From positions 1 to 13,091 of the forward strand of contig DASZTR010000058.1 in the NCBI GenBank assembly GCA_035547955.1: DNA of 13,091 nucleotides, in the 5' to 3' direction. The stretch's first letter is position 1; every line of letters starts with the position of its first letter. Position numbers and translations under genes: made by a program. Positions 5,246-11,406 of this stretch are shown here, piece by piece. Source of the stretch: Nitrososphaera sp035547955 (lineage in GTDB: Archaea; Thermoproteota; Nitrososphaeria; Nitrososphaerales; Nitrososphaeraceae). The notes under the pieces were generated by a model. It ran no database searches and was not told the DNA's origin. It saw nothing but the letters and a program-made list of their open reading frames with translations.

Positions 5246-6523
5246 CTACGTTCCTTCAGAGAACCCGTCAAGGTACGCTTTCTGCTCCTGTGTGAGGATG
5301 TCGATGTCGATGCCCATCGACTGCAGTTTTGCAAGCGCGATTTCCTGGTCCTGTTGTTTGTCGATGTTGTAAACGATTGGCTTCATAGTCCCCTTTGACT
5401 GCGCCAGCCTGAGCACTGACAGGAACTGGTTTGCAAAGCTCATGTCCATCACCTCCGACGGGTGCCCTTCTGCTGCAGCAAGGTTGACGAGCCTGCCCTC
5501 GCCTATCAGATAGACGCGGCTCCCGCTCTTGAGGCTGTATTGCATAGTGTATTTGTTGATCTCTTTTTTCGGTTCGCTTGACTGCTTTTCAAGGTCGGGA
5601 AGTGATATCTCGACGTTAAAGTGGCCTGCGTTTGCAAGTATAGCGCCATCCTTCATCTTGGCAATGTCGTCTGCGACTATCACATCCTTGCAGCCCGTAG
5701 TGGTTATGAAAACGTCGCCGATCTCGGCGGCATTGTTCATGGTCGCCACGGAATAGCCGTCGAGCTTCGCCTTGAGGGCCGCTATCGGGTCGACCTCGGT
5801 AACTATGACGTTTGCCCCAAGGCCGGACGCCCTCTTGGCCACCCCCTTGCCTACGTGGCCATATCCTGCAACCACTACGTTCTTGCCGGACAGGAGCACG
5901 TTTGTCGCCCTTATGATGCCGTCCAGCGCCGACTGCCCTGTGCCGTAGACGTTGTCAAAGTCATGCTTGGTTTCGGCGTCGTTTACCGCTATCACGGGAT
6001 AGAGTAGCTTTCCTGCTTTTTGCAGCGCGCGCAGGCGCACAACCCCAGTCGTTGTCTCTTCGGTGCCGCCGTACAGCGGGCCGGCAAGGCCATCCTTCTT
6101 GCCCCCTTGCTCCAGCGCCTTGTGCATCTCCACCGTCAGATCTGCCCCGTCGTCGATTGTAATGTGCGGGTTTAATTTCATCGAGGCGTGTATGTCGTCA
6201 TAATATTCTTTCGTGGAAACGCCCCTGCTTGCAAAAACGGAAATGCCGTCGTGCTTGACCAGAGATGCGGCCACGTCGTCCTGCGTCGAAAGCGGGTTGC
6301 ACCCGCACCAGGATATCTCTGCCCCGGCGGCTTTTAGTGTCCTTGCCAGCACGCCTGTCTCTTTGGTCACGTGCAGGCATCCTGTAACCCGTATCCCTTT
6401 TAGTGGCTGGGTCTCGCCGTATTTCTTTCTTAATGCAACAAGAACGGGCATGTGTGCCTCTGCCCAGTCGATGCGCTTCTTGCCTTCCTCGGCAAGCGCA
6501 AGGTCTTTGACTCGATATTCCAT
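5246..6523 (-). CDS. ahcY: S-adenosylhomocysteine hydrolase
   Basis: 425 residues. It splits S-adenosylhomocysteine to adenosine and homocysteine with tightly bound NAD, recycling the product of all SAM-dependent methyl transfers. Visible family residues: substrate-domain His51 (LHVTKET), Asp125, Glu155, the catalytic pair Lys186 and Asp190 in NDAETKHDFDN, then the NAD Rossmann motif GYGHVGKG at 220-227 and the GHFNVEI motif. The YGTGQS stretch carries Thr where many bacterial enzymes have Cys. The protein ends ...YLDGFSEGT and lacks the bacterial/eukaryotic C-terminal KYRY tail, as in other archaeal forms. Start ATG 6523 has a TATA box (CATATATTA, 6544-6552) about 25 bp upstream, so the transcript is probably leaderless. 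It is 49 bp downstream of the phosphoribosyltransferase gene. Confidence 0.97.
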   Translation of the reverse strand: MEYRVKDLALAEEGKKRIDWAEAHMPVLVALRKKYGETQPLKGIRVTGCLHVTKETGVLARTLKAAGAEISWCGCNPLSTQDDVAASLVKHDGISVFASRGVSTKEYYDDIHASMKLNPHITIDDGADLTVEMHKALEQGGKKDGLAGPLYGGTEETTTGVVRLRALQKAGKLLYPVIAVNDAETKHDFDNVYGTGQSALDGIIRATNVLLSGKNVVVAGYGHVGKGVAKRASGLGANVIVTEVDPIAALKAKLDGYSVATMNNAAEIGDVFITTTGCKDVIVADDIAKMKDGAILANAGHFNVEISLPDLEKQSSEPKKEINKYTMQYSLKSGSRVYLIGEGRLVNLAAAEGHPSEVMDMSFANQFLSVLRLAQSKGTMKPIVYNIDKQQDQEIALAKLQSMGIDIDILTQEQKAYLDGFSEGT

Positions 6524-6543
6524 GAAAACTGCAAGGCCGGTGC

Positions 6544-6552
6544 CATATATTA
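6544..6552 (-). promoter_or_regulatory. TATA box of the SAH hydrolase gene
   Basis: The plus-strand sequence CATATATTA (minus: TAATATATG) lies centred about 25 bp upstream of the ATG at 6523, in the spacer after the phosphoribosyltransferase stop. The distance predicts initiation at or next to the start codon (leaderless mRNA) and an independent promoter. Confidence 0.5.
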
Positions 6553-6572
6553 CGTGTTCGATGGCTGACTAG

Positions 6573-7256
6573 CTAGAGCAGGTTGCGCCGAAGCATTATC
6601 GACATCACGTGCTCGTCAGTCACAGGCGCAAAGTCCTCGTAAAACTCGCCCACAGCGCCAAAGTCCGCCGGCGCTGCAAGAACCACTACAGCATCTGCCT
6701 CATGTTTTAGCGCCTCCACGGTCTGCGCCGGCGCCACGGGTGCGGCTAGCGTGAGCGATGCGGGATGCTGTTTTTTTACCCACCTTGCAGCCGCTATTGC
6801 GGTAGCGCCTGTGGCGACTCCGTCGTCCACAAGGACGACATCTCTCCCGCGTATGTCGTACGGGAGGCCAGCCTTGCGATACTTGGACTGCCGCCGCCTT
6901 ATCTCTGCCATCTGCTTTTCCTTTTCCTTCTCAATATATTCCTGCTTTACCTTGAGCGCTATTACCACGTAGCGGTTGACATAGTCGGTCCCGTCGGCCA
7001 TGACTGCGCCAATTGCAAGTTCTTCATTTCCGGGCGCTCCGAGCTTCCTTGGGATCACGATGTCAAAGCCCGCCGCCAGCTTTCCTGCTACAATGTCTGC
7101 AAGGACGACCCCGCCCCTAGGTATGCCAAGAATGAGTGCACCCTTTCTCATGGTTGTTGTCGTCGGCGCAAGCATTTTTGCAAGCGCGTTCCCCGCGTCT
7201 GCCCGGTTCTGAAACTTCACTACAGCATACGTTTTGCCGGCGCCGTTTTTAAGCAT
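6573..7256 (-). CDS. Phosphoribosyltransferase-domain protein
   Basis: 227 residues from ATG 7256 (MLKNGAGKTYAVV). The frame is open further upstream to 7346, but that part overlaps the divergent gene and its promoter, so the shorter start is preferred. A type I phosphoribosyltransferase fold is visible: IPRGGV at residues 45-50, and the PRPP-binding loop VVLVDDGVATGAT at 140-152. Residues 104-128 form a charged helix (KQEYIEKEKEKQMAEIRRRQ), which covers the active-site flap in this family. Stand-alone members of this family are widespread in bacteria and archaea; their substrate is not reliably known, so I do not assign one (purine salvage is possible). A shared AT-rich element at about 7277-7286 would give a leaderless transcript. 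Confidence 0.9.
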   Translation of the reverse strand: MLKNGAGKTYAVVKFQNRADAGNALAKMLAPTTTTMRKGALILGIPRGGVVLADIVAGKLAAGFDIVIPRKLGAPGNEELAIGAVMADGTDYVNRYVVIALKVKQEYIEKEKEKQMAEIRRRQSKYRKAGLPYDIRGRDVVLVDDGVATGATAIAAARWVKKQHPASLTLAAPVAPAQTVEALKHEADAVVVLAAPADFGAVGEFYEDFAPVTDEHVMSIMLRRNLL

Positions 7257-7320
7257 TAGCGTATGCGTATGTCCAAAACTATAATTCTGCCATGCCTCTT
7301 TCTTTTCGCTGCATTCACAT
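7257..7320. promoter_or_regulatory. Divergent promoter region
   Basis: 64 bp separate the two divergent start codons at 7256 and 7321. The only TATA-like sequence is ACTATAATTC at 7277-7286: about 25 bp upstream of the phosphoribosyltransferase ATG on one side and 35-44 bp upstream of the LOG-like gene on the other. One element may thus serve, or be contested by, both directions. Confidence 0.4.
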
Positions 7321-7878
7321 ATGCGCAGGGTCCAGATAGCGGTCATTGGCTACAACGGAGACATGTGCACGGACGCGGCGAGGGAGGCAGCATACAAGGT
7401 CGGGAGCGAGATTGCAAAGGCAGGAGCGGTGCTGGTATGTGGTGGCCTTGGCGGTGTCATGGAGGAGGCGTGTAGAGGCGCCAAGGAAAGCGGCGGAACC
7501 ACAGTTGGCATTATACCGCAGGACGACTTTTGCTATGCCAACAAATATTGTGACATAGTAGTCTGCTCGACCATCGGCTTTGCGCGCGACTTTATGGTTG
7601 CAGGGTCGGCTGACGGCATCATTGCAGTAGGCGGCGGAGTGGGAACACTTATCGAGCTGTCAGCAGGGTACATGATGAAAAAACCGATGGCCGCGGTGAA
7701 AGGTAGCGGAGGGACTGCCGACTTGTATGCCGGCAAGTATCTTGACGTACGCAAGCGGGCAGTAATAATCATGGCGGCAAGTGCAAAAGAGGCAGTAGAA
7801 AATATTATGGACAAAATAAAAGAGGAGAAGAATAATGATGCCGGACGGGGGCACGACAGTCTACGAGACAAGGCGTGA
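7321..7878 (+). CDS. LOG-like Rossmann-fold nucleotide-binding protein (TIGR00725 type)
   Basis: 185 residues, start ATG 7321 (MRRVQIAVIGYNGDM). The order of features matches the LOG/lysine-decarboxylase-like superfamily, TIGR00725 branch: first strand VIGYNG, VCGGLGGVMEEACRGAKESGG at about 39-59, Arg89 in the GFARDFM segment, and the phosphate-binding GGGVGTLIE at 104-112 (PGGxGTxxE in plant-type LOG enzymes; first residue here is Gly). LOG enzymes release cytokinin bases from nucleotide monophosphates; the archaeal branch probably acts on, or binds, a nucleotide monophosphate, but the substrate is unknown. Being divergent from a phosphoribosyltransferase suggests nucleotide metabolism. The tail after residue 165 is charged and probably disordered. 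Confidence 0.88.
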   Translation: MRRVQIAVIGYNGDMCTDAAREAAYKVGSEIAKAGAVLVCGGLGGVMEEACRGAKESGGTTVGIIPQDDFCYANKYCDIVVCSTIGFARDFMVAGSADGIIAVGGGVGTLIELSAGYMMKKPMAAVKGSGGTADLYAGKYLDVRKRAVIIMAASAKEAVENIMDKIKEEKNNDAGRGHDSLRDKA

Positions 7879-8091
7879 TGTTGCTAACACGCATATGCAT
7901 CAGTAGCCTCTTCCAATGCTCGCACACACTTACCCAAAGGGTATGAGCACGTGCGCCCTGGCAGCCACAGCAACTGGCACAAAGAGCCTATACCCTTTTT
8001 GCGCAGTCCTGACGGATCGTGCTTTTCCGGTTCGGCACCATCTATACGCAGAAAAAGGATTTAAGATTTTCTGCCATTTTGCGCAGCCAAG
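7879..8091. other. Spacer between convergent genes, with hairpins
   Basis: No gene seen. It holds an inverted repeat, AAAGGGTAT at 7936-7944 with ATACCCTTT at 7990-7998, that ends in a run of five T on the plus strand, and a second hairpin, GCAGAAAA (8048-8055) with TTTTCTGC (8067-8074). These probably serve as 3' end signals for the plus-strand LOG-like gene and for the minus-strand dehydrogenase respectively; the first may instead be a small structured RNA. Confidence 0.45.
7936..8000 (+). terminator. Hairpin with T-run after the LOG-like gene
   Basis: A 9-bp perfect stem (AAAGGGTAT/ATACCCTTT) encloses 45 bases that can fold again (TGCGCC at 7952-7957 with GGCACA at 7977-7982, allowing a G-U pair), and is followed directly by T's at 7996-8000. 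It lies about 60-120 bp downstream of the stop at 7878. Archaeal termination mainly needs the T-run; the nested stem is larger than needed. Confidence 0.35.
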
Positions 8092-9240
8092 TCAGGCCTG
8101 GTAGTTGACGAGATATCGGTCAGGCTGGTAAAACTGCCCGTAATTTGCAGCCAATGCCTTCAGCGTCTTGACCACGTTTTCCGGGCCAAATTCTTGCACC
8201 GTCACAAACAGATCCTTCTTCAAACCCATGCCGAGTTTCAGCGCCTTTTCTAGTTCTGCCCTATCGCATACGCCGTTTGTGATAAGCCACGCGGCGTTGT
8301 TTGCCGCCACCGCGAGTAGTTTTATCGGGTCGTAAGTGTTTGCCTCCTGCTCTGTCAGGTTGACGCGCTCGTACTTGTCGCCCTTGTACTCGTAAAAGCC
8401 TTTGCCAGTCTTTTGGCCAAGGTTCTTCTCGTCAAACAGCTGCTTGATTTTTGGGTGTGGCAGTATCACCTTGGCGTCACGCATATGCATCTCTACCGTC
8501 GCCTTGTGAATCACGTCAAGGCCCGTGTAGTCGGCAAGCTCGAAAATCCCCATCGGAAAAGACATGCGGAACTTGACCGCCGAATCTATCTGCGTCATGG
8601 AGGCATTGTCGCGCTCCATGCAGTATGCCGCCTCGTGCACCAGCGGGATGAATACGCGGTTTACGATAAAGCCAGGCACGTCTTTTTTGCACAGGACAGG
8701 CTCCTTGCCTACCTTTTTGCAAAAGCCCATCGCCATGTCGACCATGTCGGGATTGCTCTTTGCGCCAGGTATCACTTCCACAAGGGGCATAAGCTGCGGC
8801 GGGTTGAAAAAGTGCAGGCCTATAAAGCGCTCCGGCCTGCTGGTGAGTGCGGCCATGTCAGTTATCGGGAGTGTGCTCGTATTTGACGCATAGAGCGTCT
8901 TGTTTTCTGCGACGCTGTCAACCTCAGCGTACACTTTTTTCTTCAGGTTCATGTCCTCCGGCACCGCCTCTATGAGAAGGTCTGCGCCCTTTAGGGCGGC
9001 CTTTAGGTCGACGACCGGCGTGATCCGTGCAAATATCCTCTCTGCGTCTTGCTGCGACAGCTTTTGCTTCTCGACCAGCTTGCCAAGCGACCACTTGATC
9101 TTTTCCATCGCTCTGTCAAGGAACGACTGCTCTATGTCGCGGAGTGTAACTGTATAGCCGGCCATAGCGGAAACCTGCGCAATGCCATGGCCCATAACGC
9201 CAGAGCCAAGGACGGTTATCTTGTTTATCGAGACAGACAT
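8092..9240 (-). CDS. 3-hydroxyacyl-CoA (3-hydroxybutyryl-CoA) dehydrogenase
   Basis: 382 residues. N-terminal NAD-binding domain, about 6-185, has the dinucleotide motif GSGVMGHGIA at 12-21 and Asp35 at the end of the second strand, where it selects NAD over NADP. The catalytic pair is His143 (HFFNPP) and Glu155. The C-terminal dimerisation domain starts at about 187 (VPGFIVNR) and contains FPMGIFELADYTGLDV and GKGFYEY; a further helical part reaches 382. It oxidises (S)-3-hydroxyacyl-CoA to 3-oxoacyl-CoA. In Thaumarchaeota a protein of this family is assigned to (S)-3-hydroxybutyryl-CoA oxidation to acetoacetyl-CoA in the 3-hydroxypropionate/4-hydroxybutyrate CO2-fixation cycle; that role is inferred here. 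A TATA-like element (TTAAAAATT, about 9276-9284) is 36-44 bp upstream. Confidence 0.94.
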   Translation of the reverse strand: MSVSINKITVLGSGVMGHGIAQVSAMAGYTVTLRDIEQSFLDRAMEKIKWSLGKLVEKQKLSQQDAERIFARITPVVDLKAALKGADLLIEAVPEDMNLKKKVYAEVDSVAENKTLYASNTSTLPITDMAALTSRPERFIGLHFFNPPQLMPLVEVIPGAKSNPDMVDMAMGFCKKVGKEPVLCKKDVPGFIVNRVFIPLVHEAAYCMERDNASMTQIDSAVKFRMSFPMGIFELADYTGLDVIHKATVEMHMRDAKVILPHPKIKQLFDEKNLGQKTGKGFYEYKGDKYERVNLTEQEANTYDPIKLLAVAANNAAWLITNGVCDRAELEKALKLGMGLKKDLFVTVQEFGPENVVKTLKALAANYGQFYQPDRYLVNYQA

Positions 9241-9287
9241 ATTTTTCTATTACTATGCACAAGATGATGGCCGGTAATTTTTAATGT

Positions 9288-9311
9288 TGCTATCCTACTA
9301 ACATGATAGCA
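9288..9311. promoter_or_regulatory. Inverted repeat between divergent promoters
   Basis: TGCTATC (9288-9294) and GATAGCA (9305-9311) form a 7-bp inverted repeat with a 10-base gap. It sits between the TATA-like elements of the dehydrogenase (about 9276-9284, minus) and of L39e (TTAAAAG, 9321-9327, plus), a natural position for a dimeric regulator acting on both genes. Not seen elsewhere in the window. Confidence 0.35.
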
Positions 9312-9355
9312 CATCAACACTTAAAAGACGGAAAAAAAGAATCGAACAGACGTAT

Positions 9356-9514
9356 ATGGCTGCGCGTAAGAACACGTCGCGCAAAAAGCGACTGATGAAA
9401 AAGACCAGACAGAACCAGCCGGTTCCAGCGTGGGTCATCATCAGGACCAGCAGGAAGGTCAGGACCAACCCCAAGCGAAGGCTTTGGCGCAGGTCTGACG
9501 TCAAAGTTGGATAA
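9356..9514 (+). CDS. rpl39e: Large-subunit ribosomal protein L39e (eL39)
   Basis: 52 residues, very basic: starts MAARKNTSRKKRLMKKTRQN, then QPVPAWVIIRT, and ends with RRLWRRSDVKVG. This is the whole of a typical L39e, which lies at the peptide exit tunnel of archaeal and eukaryotic large subunits. It is first in a plus-strand ribosomal cluster, 36 bp before L31e. A TATA-like TTAAAAG at 9321-9327 predicts a transcript beginning only a few bases before the ATG. Confidence 0.96.
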   Translation: MAARKNTSRKKRLMKKTRQNQPVPAWVIIRTSRKVRTNPKRRLWRRSDVKVG

Positions 9515-9550
9515 TAAATAAGAGAGAGAAACAGGTGAAGAGAAAGAAAA

Positions 9551-9931
9551 ATGTCATCATCGGTTGAGGAAAACATTACCCGCGTTTACACTATCAACCT
9601 TGGAAGGGCTTGGCTCACACCAGAGCACAAGAGGACCGACCGGGTCATTAACATGATAAAAGAATTTGCGAGAAAACACATGAAGTCCGGCGATGTTAAG
9701 CTCGATCAGGATCTCAACAGGCAGATGTGGTCCAGGGGCAAGACCAACCCGCCAAGGAAAGTTAGGGTTAAGATGGTAAAGGACGAAGATGATGTAGTCA
9801 CGGTCTCGCTGTACGAAGAGCCAGCTGAGGCCGCGCCAGCTTCCGCACTAACAACAACAGAAGCGCCACCGGCTGCAACGACAGCGACAGAAGAGACGAA
9901 GGCAGAAGAAGAAAAGACGCAGAGTAAATGA
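9551..9931 (+). CDS. rpl31e: Large-subunit ribosomal protein L31e (eL31)
   Basis: 126 residues. Residues 1-92 are the L31e fold: ENITRVYTINLGRAW, the basic helix EFARKHMKSGDVKLD, LNRQMWSRGKTNPPRKVRV and the final strand DVVTVSLYEEP. The last 34 residues are a low-complexity tail of Ala, Thr and Glu, longer than in most archaeal L31e proteins and probably unstructured. AGGTGAAGAG at 9532-9541 is a good ribosome-binding site. Its stop codon overlaps the start of the next small gene (ATGA). Confidence 0.96.
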   Translation: MSSSVEENITRVYTINLGRAWLTPEHKRTDRVINMIKEFARKHMKSGDVKLDQDLNRQMWSRGKTNPPRKVRVKMVKDEDDVVTVSLYEEPAEAAPASALTTTEAPPAATTATEETKAEEEKTQSK

Positions 9932-10071
9932 TAGATGTCTGCTCTGTCTGCTACAAATTTTTGCAGACGATATATGACAAGAAAAAGATGAAAGAAGTCA
10001 GACTGGTGCCCGCCGACCAAGAATGCAAGAGTATGTACCACAAGAAACTGACAGACTCTTTCAAGACTTGA
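9928..10071 (+). CDS. Small CxxC protein coupled to L31e
   Basis: A 47-residue frame whose ATG (9928) overlaps the L31e TGA by the ATGA arrangement, so it is probably translated by the same ribosomes. It begins MIDVCSVCYKFLQTIYDKKK and ends KKLTDSFKT. Cys5-x2-Cys8 plus Cys33 and His38 could form one zinc site; the rest is charged and basic. The length, codon use and exact coupling argue for a real gene, although routine callers would miss it. I recognise no family. In many archaea the position after L39e-L31e is held by translation factor aIF6, which is absent here, so a ribosome-related role is a reasonable guess. Its last 11 bp overlap the converging zinc-ribbon gene. Confidence 0.65.
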   Translation: MIDVCSVCYKFLQTIYDKKKMKEVRLVPADQECKSMYHKKLTDSFKT

Positions 10072-10261
10072 CGTAATGATAATCACAGGTCTCACATTTC
10101 TCAAATACGGTTCCATCTAGATGGTCGAAATGAGCGCCGCATTCCTTGCAGGTATGGTGGATATCGAGGTATCCGTCTGGCGCGGTAAAGCTCTTGCCCT
10201 CAAGCTTTTGGCCCTTGCATACTATGCACCGGCAGCCACACTGGATTATTCTTTCTTCCAA
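10061..10261 (-). CDS. Small zinc-ribbon protein with three CxxC motifs
   Basis: 66 residues, read from TTG at 10261; no ATG or GTG lies in frame nearby, and GAGGGG six bases upstream is a good ribosome-binding site. Three Cys-x2-Cys pairs at 12-15, 38-41 and 56-59, with further Cys8, Cys10, His35, His36 and His44, suggest at least one and probably two zinc sites. The middle reads like a classic ribbon (HTCKECGAHFDH), as in small archaeal transcription- or ribosome-associated proteins. No catalytic features. It is 48 bp downstream of the FtsZ-like gene on the same strand, so they may be co-transcribed. Its 3' end overlaps the convergent small CxxC gene by 11 bp. Function unknown. Confidence 0.75.
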   Translation of the reverse strand: MEERIIQCGCRCIVCKGQKLEGKSFTAPDGYLDIHHTCKECGAHFDHLDGTVFEKCETCDYHYVKS

Positions 10262-10309
10262 CGCCCCCTCTTCACTACCACAAAAAGGACGGCGTTTTTC
10301 TATAATAAC

Positions 10310-11311
10310 CTACTCGATGACAGGAATTAATGTCGCGAGCATTTCCAGGTCAGGTGCAGAGTCAGGCTCGTCCCAGTCGAGATGGCTGCCTGCTGAAAAG
10401 ATCTCGCCCAGTGGGTCGTACGCATCAAAGCGAGTCTTTTGCGGCGCCGAGGCGACAACGTGCACCCTCACGCCACCATCAACACTATCTGCCGCAACAG
10501 AGGATATTGCAACTTCTGTCGTCCCCTCCTCCTTGAATATGCCCTGCGCAAAGCCAACCAGTTGGTTCAACTGCGAGATCGGGAGCTTGTCGCCCCCCGT
10601 GACGTAGACGACTGTGCGCCTTATGGCGTTAGTGTCAGCAATATTCTGGTATAGCATTGAGACAGAGTCCCTCAGGGATGCCTGCGAATCAGACAGCATC
10701 CTGCTGGTCGAAAGCAGGTTCAAGTCCGGCCTGACGCTCCTTGAGGCAATGGACGATGCTACCTCGACGATGGCACAGTTAGTTATTGAATAGCATTCCT
10801 CCTTTGAGAGCTCAGGATTGTTGTCCAAGAACGCATCGTTGTCCATCACCACTGTCGAGTCAGACGCCTCTCGCAGCCGCTTCAGCGACACGCCTGCTGA
10901 AAATATGCGATCCTTCTCAAACCCAAAGGGCATTATTGCAAAAGAGATCACGGCTGTATTTGAGGAAGAAGTGTTATTGTGGGCAGCATTGCAGACCAGA
11001 GGCGCAATAGCCGCACCCGCCCTTCCTGCAAGATTTGCAATGACAAGCACTGTTCCAAAGCCCTCAAGCTTGTTCATGATCTGCCCCAGCTTTGCAGATG
11101 CAAAAGACCTCAGCTTGTATGCAGATGGATTGACCCACTTGCCAGAGTTGATGAAAATAGAGTTGTTGCTGCCAACAAGGTCTCGCTTGTCGTTGCTCAC
11201 CAGCAGGCATTCGCAGCCGATTGTTTCGCTTACTTCCCTTGCCAGCTTGCTTCCAGCGCCGCCGATCCCCACGACAAGCAGCGGATTCTTGATCAAAACG
11301 TCTTCCGACAT
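10310..11311 (-). CDS. Divergent FtsZ/tubulin-family protein lacking GTPase residues
   Basis: 333 residues. FtsZ-family features in order: VVGIGGAGSKLA at 13-24 (glycine loop T1); AIMPFGFEKDR at 125-135; DSTVVMDND at 151-159; and the region before the T7 loop at 180-203. The tubulin signature GGGTGTG is replaced by AGRAGAA at 95-101, and the T7 loop NxDxxD is N198-L-L-S-T-S203, so both acidic residues needed for GTP hydrolysis are absent. It should fold like FtsZ but probably cannot hydrolyse GTP or form ordinary treadmilling filaments. Thaumarchaeota divide by the ESCRT-like Cdv system, and divergent FtsZ homologues have been reported in them. Start ATG 11311 follows the purine run GGGGGAGACGGGGGA. 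Exact role unknown. Confidence 0.88.
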   Translation of the reverse strand: MSEDVLIKNPLLVVGIGGAGSKLAREVSETIGCECLLVSNDKRDLVGSNNSIFINSGKWVNPSAYKLRSFASAKLGQIMNKLEGFGTVLVIANLAGRAGAAIAPLVCNAAHNNTSSSNTAVISFAIMPFGFEKDRIFSAGVSLKRLREASDSTVVMDNDAFLDNNPELSKEECYSITNCAIVEVASSIASRSVRPDLNLLSTSRMLSDSQASLRDSVSMLYQNIADTNAIRRTVVYVTGGDKLPISQLNQLVGFAQGIFKEEGTTEVAISSVAADSVDGGVRVHVVASAPQKTRFDAYDPLGEIFSAGSHLDWDEPDSAPDLEMLATLIPVIE

Positions 11312-11361
11312 GATCCCCCGTCTCCCCCTTGCAACAGTAGCTCGCGAAAGTTAAAAAGCTT
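11312..11361 (-). promoter_or_regulatory. Promoter and ribosome-binding site of the FtsZ-like gene
   Basis: On the minus strand CTTTTTAACT (about 11352-11361) is TATA-like, about 40-50 bp before the ATG at 11311. AAGGGGGAGACGGGGGA (11316-11332) just before the start contains a doubled purine-rich site. The FtsZ-like gene therefore probably has its own promoter inside the 95-bp spacer after the methylthiotransferase. Confidence 0.4.
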
Positions 11362-11406
11362 TGGAGATTAGCGGCCGGCCACGTGTGGTGTAACAAATTT
11401 GAGCTG

